In this document: one piece after another, positions 33,826 to 42,613 of the stretch
How the letters are laid out: every line of letters begins with the position of its first letter
How positions within the stretch are numbered: position 1 is the stretch's first letter
DNA from: DASTFY01 sp963769115
Lineage (GTDB): Bacteria > Actinomycetota > Acidimicrobiia > Acidimicrobiales > Ilumatobacteraceae
Direction of reading: 5' to 3'
DNA: 64,000 nucleotides
Assembly (NCBI GenBank): GCA_963769115.1
Contig: CAVYKN010000013.1
Coordinates: 1-64,000 of the forward strand
Notes under the pieces: generated by a model
Databases searched by the model: none
Seen by the model: the letters and a program-made list of their open reading frames with translations, nothing else
What the model was told of the DNA's origin: nothing
Made by a program: the position numbers and the translations under genes

Positions 33826-33946
33826 GCGAGCGGAGCGAGCTCCATGTCACGGTGCAGTGTCCGCCGCGTAGCGGCGGACGGCTCATTGGTGCTTCCCGAT
33901 GCGCTCGACCGGACCTGTCCGCAGCCTCGCAGGCGGCACCAATGAG
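33826..33946. repeat. Palindrome-rich insert between rimO and pgsA
   Basis: The spacer holds a 9-bp stem GTCCGCCGC (33859-33867) with GCGGCGGAC (33871-33879) and loop GTA. It also holds an 11-bp inverted repeat CTCATTGGTGC (33882-33892) and GCACCAATGAG (33936-33946), whose right arm contains the pgsA ATG. GCGAGCGGAGCGAGC near its left end is a common actinobacterial intergenic motif that often creates spurious 'MSERSE' starts. Confidence 0.7.
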
Positions 33947-34514
33947 CCACGACCCGAGCGCCATCGCCACGTGGGCGAACGTGGTGACCGTCGCTCGCGT
34001 CATGGTGTCACCGGTCCTGTTCGCTCTCATCACGGGCAGCGAGGGCTCGTGGGTGGCGCTGGCCCTCTGGGTGGTGCTGTGCGCGAGCGACGGCATCGAC
34101 GGGTACCTGGCGCGGCGGTACGGGTCCACACGGTCGGGCGCGTTCCTGGACCCGCTGGCCGACAAGGTGCTGGTGCTCGGGGCGATGTTCACGCTCGTCG
34201 GCCGCGGGGTCTTCCCGGTCCTGCCGGTGGCGATCATCGCGGTGCGGGAGGTCGTCATCAGCCTCTATCGCACGTTCGCGGGTGCGAAGGGCGTCAGCAT
34301 CCCGGCGACGCCGGTCGCCAAGCTGAAGACCGTCTTCCAGCAGCTGGCCGTCGCCGTCGCGCTGTGTCCGGTGACGGCGGTGGACGGGCGGTGGCTGTGG
34401 CTGACGCTCCTGTGGGTGGCCGTGGTGTTGACCGTGGTGTCGGGGGCCCACTACCTGCTGCGGGCCCGCCGTGTGGCCACCGAACCGCTGGCCCCGGTCG
34501 GGCCCAACTGGTGA
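33942..34514 (+). CDS. pgsA: CDP-diacylglycerol-glycerol-3-phosphate 3-phosphatidyltransferase
   Basis: Membrane enzyme making phosphatidylglycerophosphate, the precursor of phosphatidylglycerol and cardiolipin. The 190 residues include the CDP-alcohol phosphotransferase motif (DGYLAR, then GAFLDPLAD) after NVVTVARVMVSPVLFALI, with several hydrophobic spans. An upstream GTG at 33822 would add 40 unlikely residues translated from the palindromic spacer, so the ATG at 33942 (MSHDPSAIATW) is used. That ATG lies within an 11-bp inverted repeat. Confidence 0.92.
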   Translation: MSHDPSAIATWANVVTVARVMVSPVLFALITGSEGSWVALALWVVLCASDGIDGYLARRYGSTRSGAFLDPLADKVLVLGAMFTLVGRGVFPVLPVAIIAVREVVISLYRTFAGAKGVSIPATPVAKLKTVFQQLAVAVALCPVTAVDGRWLWLTLLWVAVVLTVVSGAHYLLRARRVATEPLAPVGPNW

Positions 34515-34516
34515 GG

Positions 34517-34561
34517 CCGGGCTGATGAGGGTCGGGCTGGTGAGGGTCGGGCTGGTGAGGA
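34517..34561. repeat. Three tandem 15-bp repeats before cinA
   Basis: Two exact copies of GTCGGGCTGGTGAGG (34532-34546, 34547-34561) follow a variant GCCGGGCTGATGAGG (34517-34531). The array fills most of the 57-base spacer between pgsA and cinA and contains repeated TGAGG, which resembles a ribosome site. Confidence 0.9.
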
Positions 34562-34571
34562 TCGGCCGACG

Positions 34572-35810
34572 GTGATCTCGTGCGAGGTGGTGGCCGTCGG
34601 GACGGAGCTGCTGCTGGGCCAGATCGTCGACACGAACTCGGCGTGGATCGGTGAGCAGCTCGCGGCGTCGGGCATCGCGTCGCACCATCAGGTCAAGGTC
34701 GGTGACAACCAGGCCCGGATCGTGGCCGCCCTGCGCGAGGCCCTGGGCCGGTCCGACGCGGTCATCGTCTGCGGTGGCCTCGGGCCGACCCACGACGACA
34801 TCACCCGCGAGGCGATGGCGGAGGTCATGGGCGTCGGCCTCGAGCCGGACGACGAGGTGGCCGGCCGGATCCGGGAGATGTTCGCGTCGAGGCGGCGGGC
34901 CATGCCCGAGAACAACCTCCGCCAGGCGCTGGTGCCGGTCGGGGCCACGGTCATCCCCCAGACCAGGGGTACGGCGCCGGGCCTGATCTGCCCGGTCGGC
35001 GACCGCGTCGCCTACCTGGTGCCCGGCGTCCCCCACGAGATGCGCGACATGGTCGAGCGGGCGGTGCTGCCCGATCTGCGCCGGCGATCGGGCGACGAGT
35101 CCGTGATCACCAGCCGGGTGCTGCGCACGTGGGGCGAGAGCGAGAGCGGGCTCGACGAGCGGCTGCGGCCCGTCATCGACCGGCTCGAGGTGGATGGCGG
35201 GGTGACGCTGGCCTTCCTGGCCAGCGGCTGGGAGGGCATCAAGGTGCGGCTGACCGCCCGTGCCCCCTCGTCCGCCGCCGCCGTCGGTGTCCTCGACCCG
35301 GTCGAGGCCGAGGTGCGGGCGATCCTCGGGCCGATCGTCTTCGGCACGGACGACGACACGATCGAGTCGATCGTCATCGATCTGCTGCGGGCGCGGGGGC
35401 TGACCCTCGGGCTGGCCGAGTCGGTGACCGGCGGGCTGGTGGCGGGCCGCCTCACGGACGTGGCCGGCGCCAGCGACGTGCTCCGGGGCTCGATCGTGTC
35501 GTACGCCAGCGAGGTGAAGTTCGACCTGCTCGGTGTCGAGCCCGGCCCGGTGGTCAACGAGGAGACGGCGATGGCCATGGCGGCCGGCGCCCGCCGCGTG
35601 CTCGGCGCCGATGTCGGTCTCGGGCTGACCGGGGTGGCGGGGCCCGCGGAGCAGGACGGGATGCCGGTGGGGACGTTGTGCATCGGCCTGGCCCTCGGCG
35701 AGGAGCTCACGGCGGTCACCGTCCGGCTGCCGGGGCAGCGGCTGCAGATGCGGCAGCTGTCCGTGATCTCCGCGCTCGACCTGCTGCGGCGTCGTCTGTC
35801 GTCGGGGTGA
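34572..35810 (+). CDS. cinA: CinA family protein (competence/damage-inducible; NMN amidase type)
   Basis: A 412-residue two-domain protein. The N-terminal MoCF-like domain (VAVGTELLLGQIVDTNSAW, VIVCGGLGPTHDDITREAM) is linked to ADP-ribose/NAD pyrophosphatase activity. The C-terminal domain (LGLAESVTGGLVAGRLTDV, GSIVSYASEVKFDLLGV) is the nicotinamide-nucleotide amidase. Start is GTG at 34572. The stop overlaps the thpR GTG by four bases. Confidence 0.93.
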   Translation: MISCEVVAVGTELLLGQIVDTNSAWIGEQLAASGIASHHQVKVGDNQARIVAALREALGRSDAVIVCGGLGPTHDDITREAMAEVMGVGLEPDDEVAGRIREMFASRRRAMPENNLRQALVPVGATVIPQTRGTAPGLICPVGDRVAYLVPGVPHEMRDMVERAVLPDLRRRSGDESVITSRVLRTWGESESGLDERLRPVIDRLEVDGGVTLAFLASGWEGIKVRLTARAPSSAAAVGVLDPVEAEVRAILGPIVFGTDDDTIESIVIDLLRARGLTLGLAESVTGGLVAGRLTDVAGASDVLRGSIVSYASEVKFDLLGVEPGPVVNEETAMAMAAGARRVLGADVGLGLTGVAGPAEQDGMPVGTLCIGLALGEELTAVTVRLPGQRLQMRQLSVISALDLLRRRLSSG

Positions 35811-36311
35811 GGCTGTTCGTCGCCGTCTGGCCGCCGCCGGAGGTGGTGGCTGCGCTGCGCCGGCTCGACCGTCCGGCGGTCGAGGGTGTGCGCTGGACGA
35901 CCGAGGATCAGTGGCACGTCACGCTGCGCTTCCTCGGCTCGGTGGAGTCGGCTGACGGCGCGCTGGCCGCGCTGGCGACGCTCGCCTCCGTGCCAACCGC
36001 GGTGGCGACGATCGACGGCCCGCCCATCCGCCTCGGCCGTGAGGTGCTCGCCCTGCCCGTCGACGGGCTCTCGGCCCTCGCCGCGCTCGTGGCGGGCGCG
36101 TTCGAAGGCATCGGCCGCCCGCCTGAGCCCCGCCCGTTCCGCGGCCACCTGACCCTGGCCCGCGGCCGGGCGGTGGGAGCTCTGAGCCAAACGCGCTCGC
36201 TTCCAGCGCGCTTCCTTCAGAGTTCGCGAGGTCAGCCTCGTCGAGAGCCATCTCGGTCGAGGTCCGGCCAGCTACGAAACGATTGCGTCGGTGGAGCTCA
36301 GCGCCTCCTAG
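35807..36311 (+). CDS. thpR: RNA 2',3'-cyclic phosphodiesterase (LigT/ThpR), single frameshift
   Basis: 2H-phosphoesterase that hydrolyses 2',3'-cyclic ends. From the GTG at 35807: VRLFVAVWPPPEVVAAL, the first catalytic motif QWHVTLRFLGSV, and the second, FRGHLTLARGRA. After about residue 130 the frame must change to read FRVREVSLVESHLGRGP and ETIASVELS before TAG at 36309. The total length (505 bases) is one base over a multiple of three, which fits a single insertion near 36205. Confidence 0.82.
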
Positions 36312-36388
36312 CAACGGAAGGAGGCACCCGGCGCGCTGGGGATGCCAGCACCGTTGACGCCGGGTGCGGTCTGCGCGTCGATGGTCCC

Positions 36389-38811
36389 ATGCCCGATGGC
36401 GCGCCGCTGGCTGCGCCGGCACTGCTCGCGTTGCGAGCGGCCGCCCGGTGGAGGTGGCGGTCGTGGGTTCTCGTCGCAGTCATCGTCGGGCTCGTGAGCG
36501 GCACCGTCATGGCCGCCGTCATGGGAGCGCGACGGACATCTTCGGCCTACGAGCGGTTCCGGTCCGCGCACGCGGCCGCGGACGTGGTGTTCGACGTCGC
36601 CGAGGCCATGCCGCTGAGCGTCGTCCGATCTGTCCCAGGGGTCGCGGCCGTCGGTCGTGTCACGCAGCTTCCGCCTGCCTTCTGGGTGCAGGACGACCGG
36701 ACCCGCTTCCTGCCCCCGGACACGGAGCTGATCGTCGTTGACGGCGCAGGCGTCGACGGTGTCGAGCAGGTGGCGATCCGCCAGGGTCGCGCCGTCGTGC
36801 CCGGCGCGGACGAGGTCGTCGCCAACCGGGCATGGCTCGTCGCGACCGGACTGCAGGTGGGCGACGAGCTCCGCCTCCGGGTGGTGCCCGAGCACCCACT
36901 GGCCGAGCTGGCGGAGTCCGCCGACGGTCTGCTGGCCGCGCTCGAAGCCCAGCCGTCGCTCGGGTGGACCGCCACCCTCACGGTGATCGGCGAGGCTGTC
37001 GGGCCGGCCGACGTCGCCCGCGACGAGGCCAGCAGCCCAGCTCGGTTGATCATCCCCGAGGACGTGGCCGCCCGGGCGTGGCGGGTCCCGTCCGGCGCGT
37101 TCTGGCGGGGCGGTCATGAGTTGCTGATCACGGTGACCGCCGGGACTGACCCGGCAACGGTCGCCCGCGATCTCGAAGCGCTGCCTGGCGACGGGGAGGT
37201 CGTGGCGACGGGCGCCGGCGGTCCGAGCGGGTCAGCACGGCGACCCGCCCGTACATACAGGCGCTCACCGCGTTCGCCGTACTCGTCGCGATGGTCGGCC
37301 TGGTCGTCGCGGGAGGCGCGGTCGCCCGCCAGGCCGCTGCCGACGCCCGGATCGACCGGGGTCTCCGCGTGAACGGCGCCGACCGACGGCTCCTCACGAC
37401 GATGACGCTCGGCCGCGCCGCGATCATCGGAGTCGGTGCCGCCGTACTCGCGGTGGTCGTGGCGCTCCGAGCGTCGCCATGGCTGGTGTTGGGACCGTCG
37501 TCGGCGGTGGAACCGACGCCGAGAGATGTCGATCTCGTCGTCCTCGCCATCGGTGTCGTCGCCACCGTCGCCGGACTGGCCTTCGTGTCGCTCCTCGCGT
37601 CCTGGAGGACGTCCGTCGGCGCCGTCCGCCCGTCGAGCCCGATCGCGCGCACGGGAGCATCCGGGTTGCCGCTCATGCCACGACTCGGCTTCGAGCTGGC
37701 GTTTCCGCGATCCGGACCCTCGGTTTTCCTGATGCGTTCGGCGCTCCTGGCCACCCTCGTCGCCCTCGCCACGGCCACGGCGGTCGCGGTGGTCGGCGGA
37801 AGCCTCCGTGACCTGGTCACCCATCCCGAGCGGCACGGAGGGGGATGGGACGTCGCCCTCACGTGCGAGGAGGGCTACTGCGAAATCACCGACCAGGGGG
37901 TGGCCGAGTTCGACGAGCTGCTCCGGCGGCGACCAGATGTCGCCGCCTGGTCTTTCGTCACCTTTGGAGAGCTCGACGAGCACGACCGATCGACGCCGGC
38001 CGTCGGGGTCTCGCAGGGGGCGAACGGTCCGTCTCCCTTCACCATCGTGGCCGGCCGGGAGCCGGCGACCGCCGACGAGGTGGTGCTCGGGACCTCGACT
38101 CTTCGCCACCTCGACGCGCACATTGGTGACCGGCTCCAGCCGGACGCCGGTGGCCCGCTCGAGGTCGTGGGTGTTGCTGCGTTCACGGGCCTCGGCCCGG
38201 CTGACGACGAGCGGGCGTCACTGGGCACCGGCGCTGGGCTCACCATCGAAGGTCTTCGCCGCCACGGCGGGCCGAAGGTCGCCGCGAACGCCGTGCTCGT
38301 CACCGGCGCGGACGTCGGCGCCGACGAGCTGGCGTCGCGCCTGCGTGTCGCCGTCGGCGAGGCCACGGTGATCAGCCGCGACACGCCCGGGCCGATCGCG
38401 GCGTGGCGCAACCTCCGTTCGCTCCCCGTCCTCCTCGCCGCGCTCCTCGTGCTCATGGCGATGGCGTCCCTGGCGCACGCCGTCGTGCTGTCCGCCCGAT
38501 CCCGCCGCCACGACCTCGCCGTGTGGCGTGCGCTCGGGCTGCGCCGGCGCGAGTGCGGTTCGGTGATGGCCTGGCAGAGCGCGTTCATCATCGGTTCGGC
38601 GCTGCTGGTCGGCGTGCCGCTCGGTCTGCTCGCCGGTGCCGCGGCGTGGGACACGATGCGCCGCGCTCTCGGGGTGTCTTCTCCGACCACGGTCCTGGCT
38701 CCCCACGTCGTCGTCACCGTCGCTGCGCTCACCGTCGCGTTGATGGTGCTGGTGTGGGCGCTCCGCCTGCGGGACCGCAGCGGGCTGACGGACGCACTGC
38801 GGACGGAGTGA
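36389..38811 (+). CDS. FtsX-like ABC transporter permease, single frameshift, no ATPase nearby
   Basis: Large permease of about 807 residues. The N-terminal anchor (WRSWVLVAVIVGLVSGTVMA) is followed by an extracytoplasmic domain (FRSAHAAADVVFDVAEAMPL). After a frame break near 37225, several spans follow (LTAFAVLVAMVGLVVAGG, AAIIGVGAAVLAVVVALR, LLVLMAMASLAHAVVLSA, ALRLR near the end). The motif VWRALGLRRRECG is the FtsX coupling region. The break reads GGTCCGAGCGG where one more C restores the frame. No ABC ATPase gene is adjacent, so the partner is encoded elsewhere. Confidence 0.75.
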
Positions 38812-38840
38812 GTTCGCCGCACCGTCCGCCCTGCCCGCCA

Positions 38841-38846
38841 TAGGCT
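38841..38846 (+). promoter_or_regulatory. Candidate -10 element of the tRNA-Arg gene
   Basis: TAGGCT ends nine bases before the tRNA 5' end. The same hexamer precedes rimO and the LacI gene. Confidence 0.4.
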
Positions 38847-38855
38847 GACACCACC

Positions 38856-38929
38856 GCCTCCGTAGCTCAGCCGGACAGAGCAGCGGACTTCTAATCCGCG
38901 GGCCGCAGGTTCGAATCCTGCCGGGGGCA
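38856..38929 (+). tRNA. tRNA-Arg (anticodon TCT)
   Basis: A 74-base tRNA. The acceptor GCCTCCG pairs with CGGGGGC. The anticodon stem GCGGA/TCCGC encloses the loop CTTCTAA with anticodon TCT, and the T-arm GCAGG-TTCGAAT-CCTGC is canonical. The discriminator is A and CCA is not encoded exactly. It marks the left edge of a gene-poor, fragment-rich stretch. Confidence 0.95.
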
Positions 38930-39192
38930 CCCAACGCGAGCAGGCACGATGCCAATTTCGGCGTGGATGAAGGTGACGGGGTACGGGATCGTGAAGGTGC
39001 CCCGGCGCGACGCCCGGGAGACGGCCAACCCGGTCGAGCGGATGGTGGCGGAGGTCGAGGCGTTGGAAGTGGCCAACCTACGAGCCATCGTCGCCGCGGC
39101 CCTGGACGACCTTCTCCCCGAACCCCTCGATGCCGTCCAAGGTCGAGAACAAGAGCAGCGAGCCGACGTGCGACGACTCCTGGAGGTGCCGG
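38930..39192. other. Spacer after the tRNA, no recognised gene
   Basis: A plus-strand reading from 38949 begins MPISAWMKVTGYGIVKVPRR but matches no family I know. Together with the GH4 remnant that follows, this stretch to 39511 looks like debris. Minus-strand readings through the tRNA are artefacts. Confidence 0.4.
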
Positions 39193-39360
39193 ATGATTCC
39201 GGGCGAGCCCGAGGTCGACGCACTCGTCCGGACGATGAAGGACGTCGAGCTCCTGACGGTGGAGGCCGCCGTCCACGGAGACGACGCGGCGGCGATGCGG
39301 GCGCTGGCGGCGCACCCGCTGGGACCGCGGATCAACTGGGCCGGCGAGCTGTGGCGCCGG
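39193..39360 (+). pseudogene. C-terminal remnant of a GH4 (6-phospho-)glucosidase-type enzyme
   Basis: The translation IPGEPEVDALVRTMKDVELL, TVEAAVHGDD and ALAAHPLGP resembles the C-terminal helix region of NAD-dependent GH4 glycosidases (an MK-YE-LTVEAA-GD--AA--AL--HPL pattern). Neither the Rossmann nor the catalytic region is present. Only about 55 codons survive, so this is a fragment, perhaps left by an insertion or deletion beside the tRNA. Confidence 0.4.
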
Positions 39361-39511
39361 CCGCGGGTTCTCGCAACCGTTCGCCGAGGCCGTCACGAGC
39401 GTTCCCGGGCGACGATCGACTGCTCTCGCCCGCCGGCGGCCGCGGCGCTGCGCGCTCGACACGCTCGGCCCGATCCCGCCAAGCGTGACGGCGACCTGCC
39501 TTCGGCGCTCG

Positions 39512-40357
39512 CTACGGAACGGCGACGTAGTCGTCGAGGAAGGAACGGGCGTCAGCGATGTCGAGGCGGTAGTAGCCGCCGAAGCTCCGGCAGAACTGGC
39601 TGGCGCCGAAACTGGTGTCCGCTACGAGGTACTTGCCGTGGAAGGCCGGGCCGCCCGAGTCACCGAAGCACGAGCCACCCTCAGCGCGCGAGTCGTTCTC
39701 GTTCTCGGCCAGCTTCAGCACCTGCGACGAGGCGTTCTGCCCGACCGCGGTCGTGAACCTGCGGCTCAGGTCCGAGACGGCGGCCGGCTTCTGCGGGCCC
39801 TCGGCCGGCTTGTCGAAGTAGACGCCGTAGCCCACGAGGGTGAAGGTCTGCTTGTTGAGGCCGCCGTTGCCCTGCGAGAGGGTCTCGAGGTAGTTGAGAG
39901 GCGGCAGCTTCGCTGGCGTGGCCCCCCGGTACGGCGCATCGAGCACGACGACCCCGACGTCGTGGAGGTCGTTCAGTTGCAGTTCGCCGTCCCACAGCGG
40001 GTGGGCGTGAGGCGTCCCGATGAGCCAACCCGCCGGCGCGGACTGGTACCCGGTCTGCGACTGCCCGTTACCGGTGTCGTCGGCCGCCCGAGGCGTGGGC
40101 GGCACCACCACAGGATCGAACTTGACGATGGTCTTCCCCCGCACTCCGTCGGTGCAGTGCGCAGCGGTGACGAGCACCGTGGGCGACACGAGCGTCGCCG
40201 AGCAGCGGAACCGCCCGTCGGGTTGGTAGAAGACGATCATCGCGACGTTCGGATGGCGATTTCCGTCGAGCTGGCCACCGGTGATCGCACCGGCCGAACC
40301 CGTGAACGCCGCCAACACCCCGATGACGACGGCGACCGCAGCTGCAACACGCTTCAT
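39512..40357 (-). CDS. Secreted trypsin-like serine protease (S1)
   Basis: A 281-residue exported protease. The signal peptide MKRVAAAVAVVIGVLAAF ends near GSAGA, and the mature enzyme begins ITGGQLDG without an obvious long propeptide. The catalytic triad is His67 (LVTAAHCTDG), Asp133 (HDVGVVVLD) and Ser234 (CFGDSGGPAF). Cys52 and Cys68 can form the His-loop disulphide. GAGGAG lies before the ATG at 40357. Isolated gene with no operon partner. Confidence 0.9.
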   Translation of the reverse strand: MKRVAAAVAVVIGVLAAFTGSAGAITGGQLDGNRHPNVAMIVFYQPDGRFRCSATLVSPTVLVTAAHCTDGVRGKTIVKFDPVVVPPTPRAADDTGNGQSQTGYQSAPAGWLIGTPHAHPLWDGELQLNDLHDVGVVVLDAPYRGATPAKLPPLNYLETLSQGNGGLNKQTFTLVGYGVYFDKPAEGPQKPAAVSDLSRRFTTAVGQNASSQVLKLAENENDSRAEGGSCFGDSGGPAFHGKYLVADTSFGASQFCRSFGGYYRLDIADARSFLDDYVAVP

Positions 40358-40679
40358 TGAGTGACTCCTCTTGCCGTGACTGACCGGAGCGTCGTCCCCG
40401 CTGGTCCCGCGACGATCCCCGGCGGTCCGGGAGCATAACCTCTTGCAGCGGTGCGGCATCGTGGGCGAGGCGTGGAAGATGCCCCGCGGTGTGGTTGCGG
40501 CGGGCGCCTTCCCCCGCTCGACGATCTCCTCCGTTCCATGCCCTCAGGACGTTCGAGGAGGAGAAAGTGGGTGAGCGCGGCCTCGCCGAATGGCAGCCGA
40601 TCAAGTTGGACGAGTCACTCCGTCTACGTCTCGCAACCAGAAGCGGTGGCCGCGCTCATCGAGACCGCCGCCAAGGGGG
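40358..40679. other. Spacer of about 320 bases without a recognised gene
   Basis: Upstream region of the protease gene and downstream of the three-helix-bundle gene. Several short readings exist but none has a plausible start, ribosome site and family match together. Confidence 0.5.
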
Positions 40680-41030
40680 TCACCTGAGTAGGCCGCCATC
40701 TGCGTCAGATTTGAGGCGTCGCCTTCCATTCGAGCATCCGCTGTTGCCGTTCGGCGTCGTCCGGGCCGGCGGGCGCCGCGTCAGTTCCGTCGTCGGGCTC
40801 GTCGCCGAGCTCGCGGTGCATCCCTGGTGCCGGAGTTCGTCGCGGGCTTGGTGATCGACGAGGAGAGGCACGAACTCCTGTACCGGGGCGTCGGACAGCT
40901 CAGCGGCCTTGGCAGTGACGACGGCGTCGATCGCCGCAGTTTCAGCGGGGTTCCCCTCATCGTCGACCAGTTCGTCGTGTAGCCGCTCAATCAGCTGCGC
41001 CACGCGTCGATTCGTCTGGGTATCAGCCAT
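40680..41030 (-). CDS. Small three-helix-bundle domain protein
   Basis: A 116-residue protein from the ATG at 41030. Residues 9-75 (VAQLIERLHDELVDDEGNPA, AVVTAKAAELSDAPVQEFVP, LLVDHQARDELRHQG) look like the actinobacterial three-helix-bundle dimerisation domain found in small proteins. The last 40 residues (TSPTTELTRRPPARTTP) look unstructured and may come from a frame change, since the domain normally ends near RDELR. No function known. Confidence 0.55.
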   Translation of the reverse strand: MADTQTNRRVAQLIERLHDELVDDEGNPAETAAIDAVVTAKAAELSDAPVQEFVPLLVDHQARDELRHQGCTASSATSPTTELTRRPPARTTPNGNSGCSNGRRRLKSDADGGLLR

Positions 41031-41265
41031 GCCGTTCTCGTACCCCGCAGAGCAGCCAGTTGGTGAACCTCGGTGGTACATGAGGTGAAACCACCCGGGC
41101 CGGGCGCCGGGGCCCGGACGGTTCCCCCGGGCATCCGGTCCCGGCGAGCACGAACGGTAGACCAACGTCATCGGGGTGGGTGACGTAACACGATCGAAGC
41201 GCACGGCTACCGTGATCGACTCCCCGAGGGACGCATGTGGGGAATCACCAAGACGGAGCTCGCAG

Positions 41266-41499
41266 ATGCACGATCCCAACCGACTCACCCTGCCGCGCCC
41301 ACGCGGCGGTCTCGCCGACTACGTGGTGTGCAGTGAATGCGCCCGACTGGGCAAAGGATCCACGGTGACCACCGACACCGGCGTCGATGCCGGCGTGATC
41401 TACGGGCCGCTCAGTGCCGAGCTGCTGGCCGACACCCTCGTCGCCGCGCACCGCACCCAAACGAACCGCCACGCCGCTCGAAGGACTCTCACCGACTGA
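41266..41499 (+). CDS. Small hypothetical protein with a Cys pair
   Basis: A 77-residue protein starting MHDPNRLTLPRPRGG with a GGAG site nine bases upstream. YVVCSECARLGKG has a Cys-x2-Cys pair like half a zinc ribbon. The second half is AELLADTLVAAHRTQTNRH. An inverted partial copy of its 3' end lies at 41644-41674. No family recognised. Confidence 0.45.
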   Translation: MHDPNRLTLPRPRGGLADYVVCSECARLGKGSTVTTDTGVDAGVIYGPLSAELLADTLVAAHRTQTNRHAARRTLTD

Positions 41500-41643
41500 C
41501 TCGCAACGGTCCAAGGAGAGGGCCAGGGGTGTCGCCGGTGGGCCCACGGTGGCAGGTCCTGCGTGGACAGCCAATCAATTGTCAGGCGAGCGATGTCTAG
41601 CTGCTGCACGGTCAGTTGCCACTTTCGTGCCACCCGCGCCAGC

Positions 41644-41674
41644 GCGCCGTTTGAGTGCGGTGCGCGGCGGCGAG
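41644..41674 (-). repeat. Inverted partial copy of 41437-41467
   Basis: The minus strand here matches 26 of 31 bases of the plus strand at 41437-41467. Both translate to a LVAAHRTQT / LAAAHRTQT segment. It is a remnant of an inverted duplication of the small gene at 41266. Confidence 0.65.
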
Positions 41675-41693
41675 GTGACCAGCCAGGCAGAAC

Positions 41694-42083
41694 TTGACGT
41701 TCTGCGAGTCCCAATGCGTGGCGTCCAGACTCCGGATCGAGCGGGAGCGACGTGGCGTGCTCGGTGGACTCGTGGCCACGGTTGGTCTGGTGGGTTGGGC
41801 TGCGTCGCCGGCGCAGGCGGCTGGAGGCACGGCAGCGGTCACGACGGCCGGCGACTCGGGCCCCGGGTCGCTGAGGGCCGCCCTGGCGTCGGGCGCAACG
41901 CGGATCGTGATCGGTCACCGAGTCGGTACCGTGACCCATCGTGACTGGGGCCGCTCCGCAGGCGGGGTTGGCCGCTCCTCGGGTGCAATCAAGGGCGGAG
42001 GGTGCCGCCGGCCGCTTCGCGGCGGCCAGCGACAGCCCGCTTCCGGACAAGCGAATGCCGGTGCTCTGAGCTTCATCGCCTGA
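41694..42083 (+). pseudogene. Truncated N-terminus of a secreted beta-helix protein
   Basis: The reading MTFCESQCVASRLRIERERR is followed by a signal peptide (VLGGLVATVGLVGWAASPAQ, then AAGG) and TAAVTTAGDSGPGSLRAALA. The last is the typical opening of secreted parallel beta-helix proteins. After ATRIVIG the similarity ends and no beta-helix repeats follow. It may be a cut-off relative of the beta-helix gene at 43542. Confidence 0.5.
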
Positions 42084-42613
42084 TCTGCGAGATCCAACAC
42101 CTTCCGCCACGTTGTCGACGAGCCGCATCACTGGGGTCATGTGCCGTTCATCGCGACGACAAGATCGGGGTCACAGCTTGGGGGAACGCACAATGACCCG
42201 GCCGATCAGAGGCGTGACCCGGCCAAGATCCCCCGGCTGAGTGGTCTCTGGTTCATCAAGATGGCCAAGCCGACGTGATGCGATCGTTCAATCCGTTCCC
42301 CAGTAGTGCCCGTCGCCCGCCAGTGGCCGACCGCAGTCCTGCGCCGCCGCGTTCGATGTCTCCGACGGCAAGTTGATGACGGCGGCGATACAGCCGCGGC
42401 GCCGCGTCTAGTCAGCGAGTCCCGTCACGGACGGTGTGCCGTCACGCAGTGCTGGGTCTCGCTGAGGGTGCGCGGGTGGCTGATGGTGGCGGTGCAGGTC
42501 TCGGTGGTGGGAGATCGTCGAGGAGGCCGTCAACGCAGCGCAGGCGGCGCTTTCGCCTCGAGCACAGGTGGACGAGCCGTTAGTCCTGCTCGGGGCCAAT
42601 GGATGCCTGGAGG
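42084..42613. other. About 530 bases without a recognised gene
   Basis: Contains a twice-repeated TGACCCGGCC (near 42192 and 42213), a pattern seen around mobile elements, but no transposase reading or terminal inverted repeats are evident. I see no gene. Confidence 0.4.

Noticed and set aside
33822..33941. N-terminal extension of pgsA beginning MSERSEL
   Set aside because: It translates a palindromic intergenic repeat, overlaps the rimO stop and has no family match. The ATG at 33942 fits PgsA.
35129..36388. Plus-strand extension of the permease frame through cinA and thpR
   Set aside because: It is the antiphase shadow of cinA. The permease motifs only begin after 36389.
38891..39223. Minus-strand reading ending GCPRQDSNLRPAD
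   Set aside because: It is translation through the tRNA-Arg gene. This string is a well-known artefact of reading a tRNA on the wrong strand, not a protein.
37875..39462. Minus-strand readings with PPAGFEPAARGLEV and GAPGRIRTCGPRIR
   Set aside because: Both derive from the tRNA and the antisense of the FtsX-type permease gene. The plus-strand gene explains the open frame.
42192..42225. Repeated TGACCCGGCC as an insertion-sequence end
   Set aside because: Only two short direct copies, no transposase, no terminal inverted repeats and no target duplication seen.
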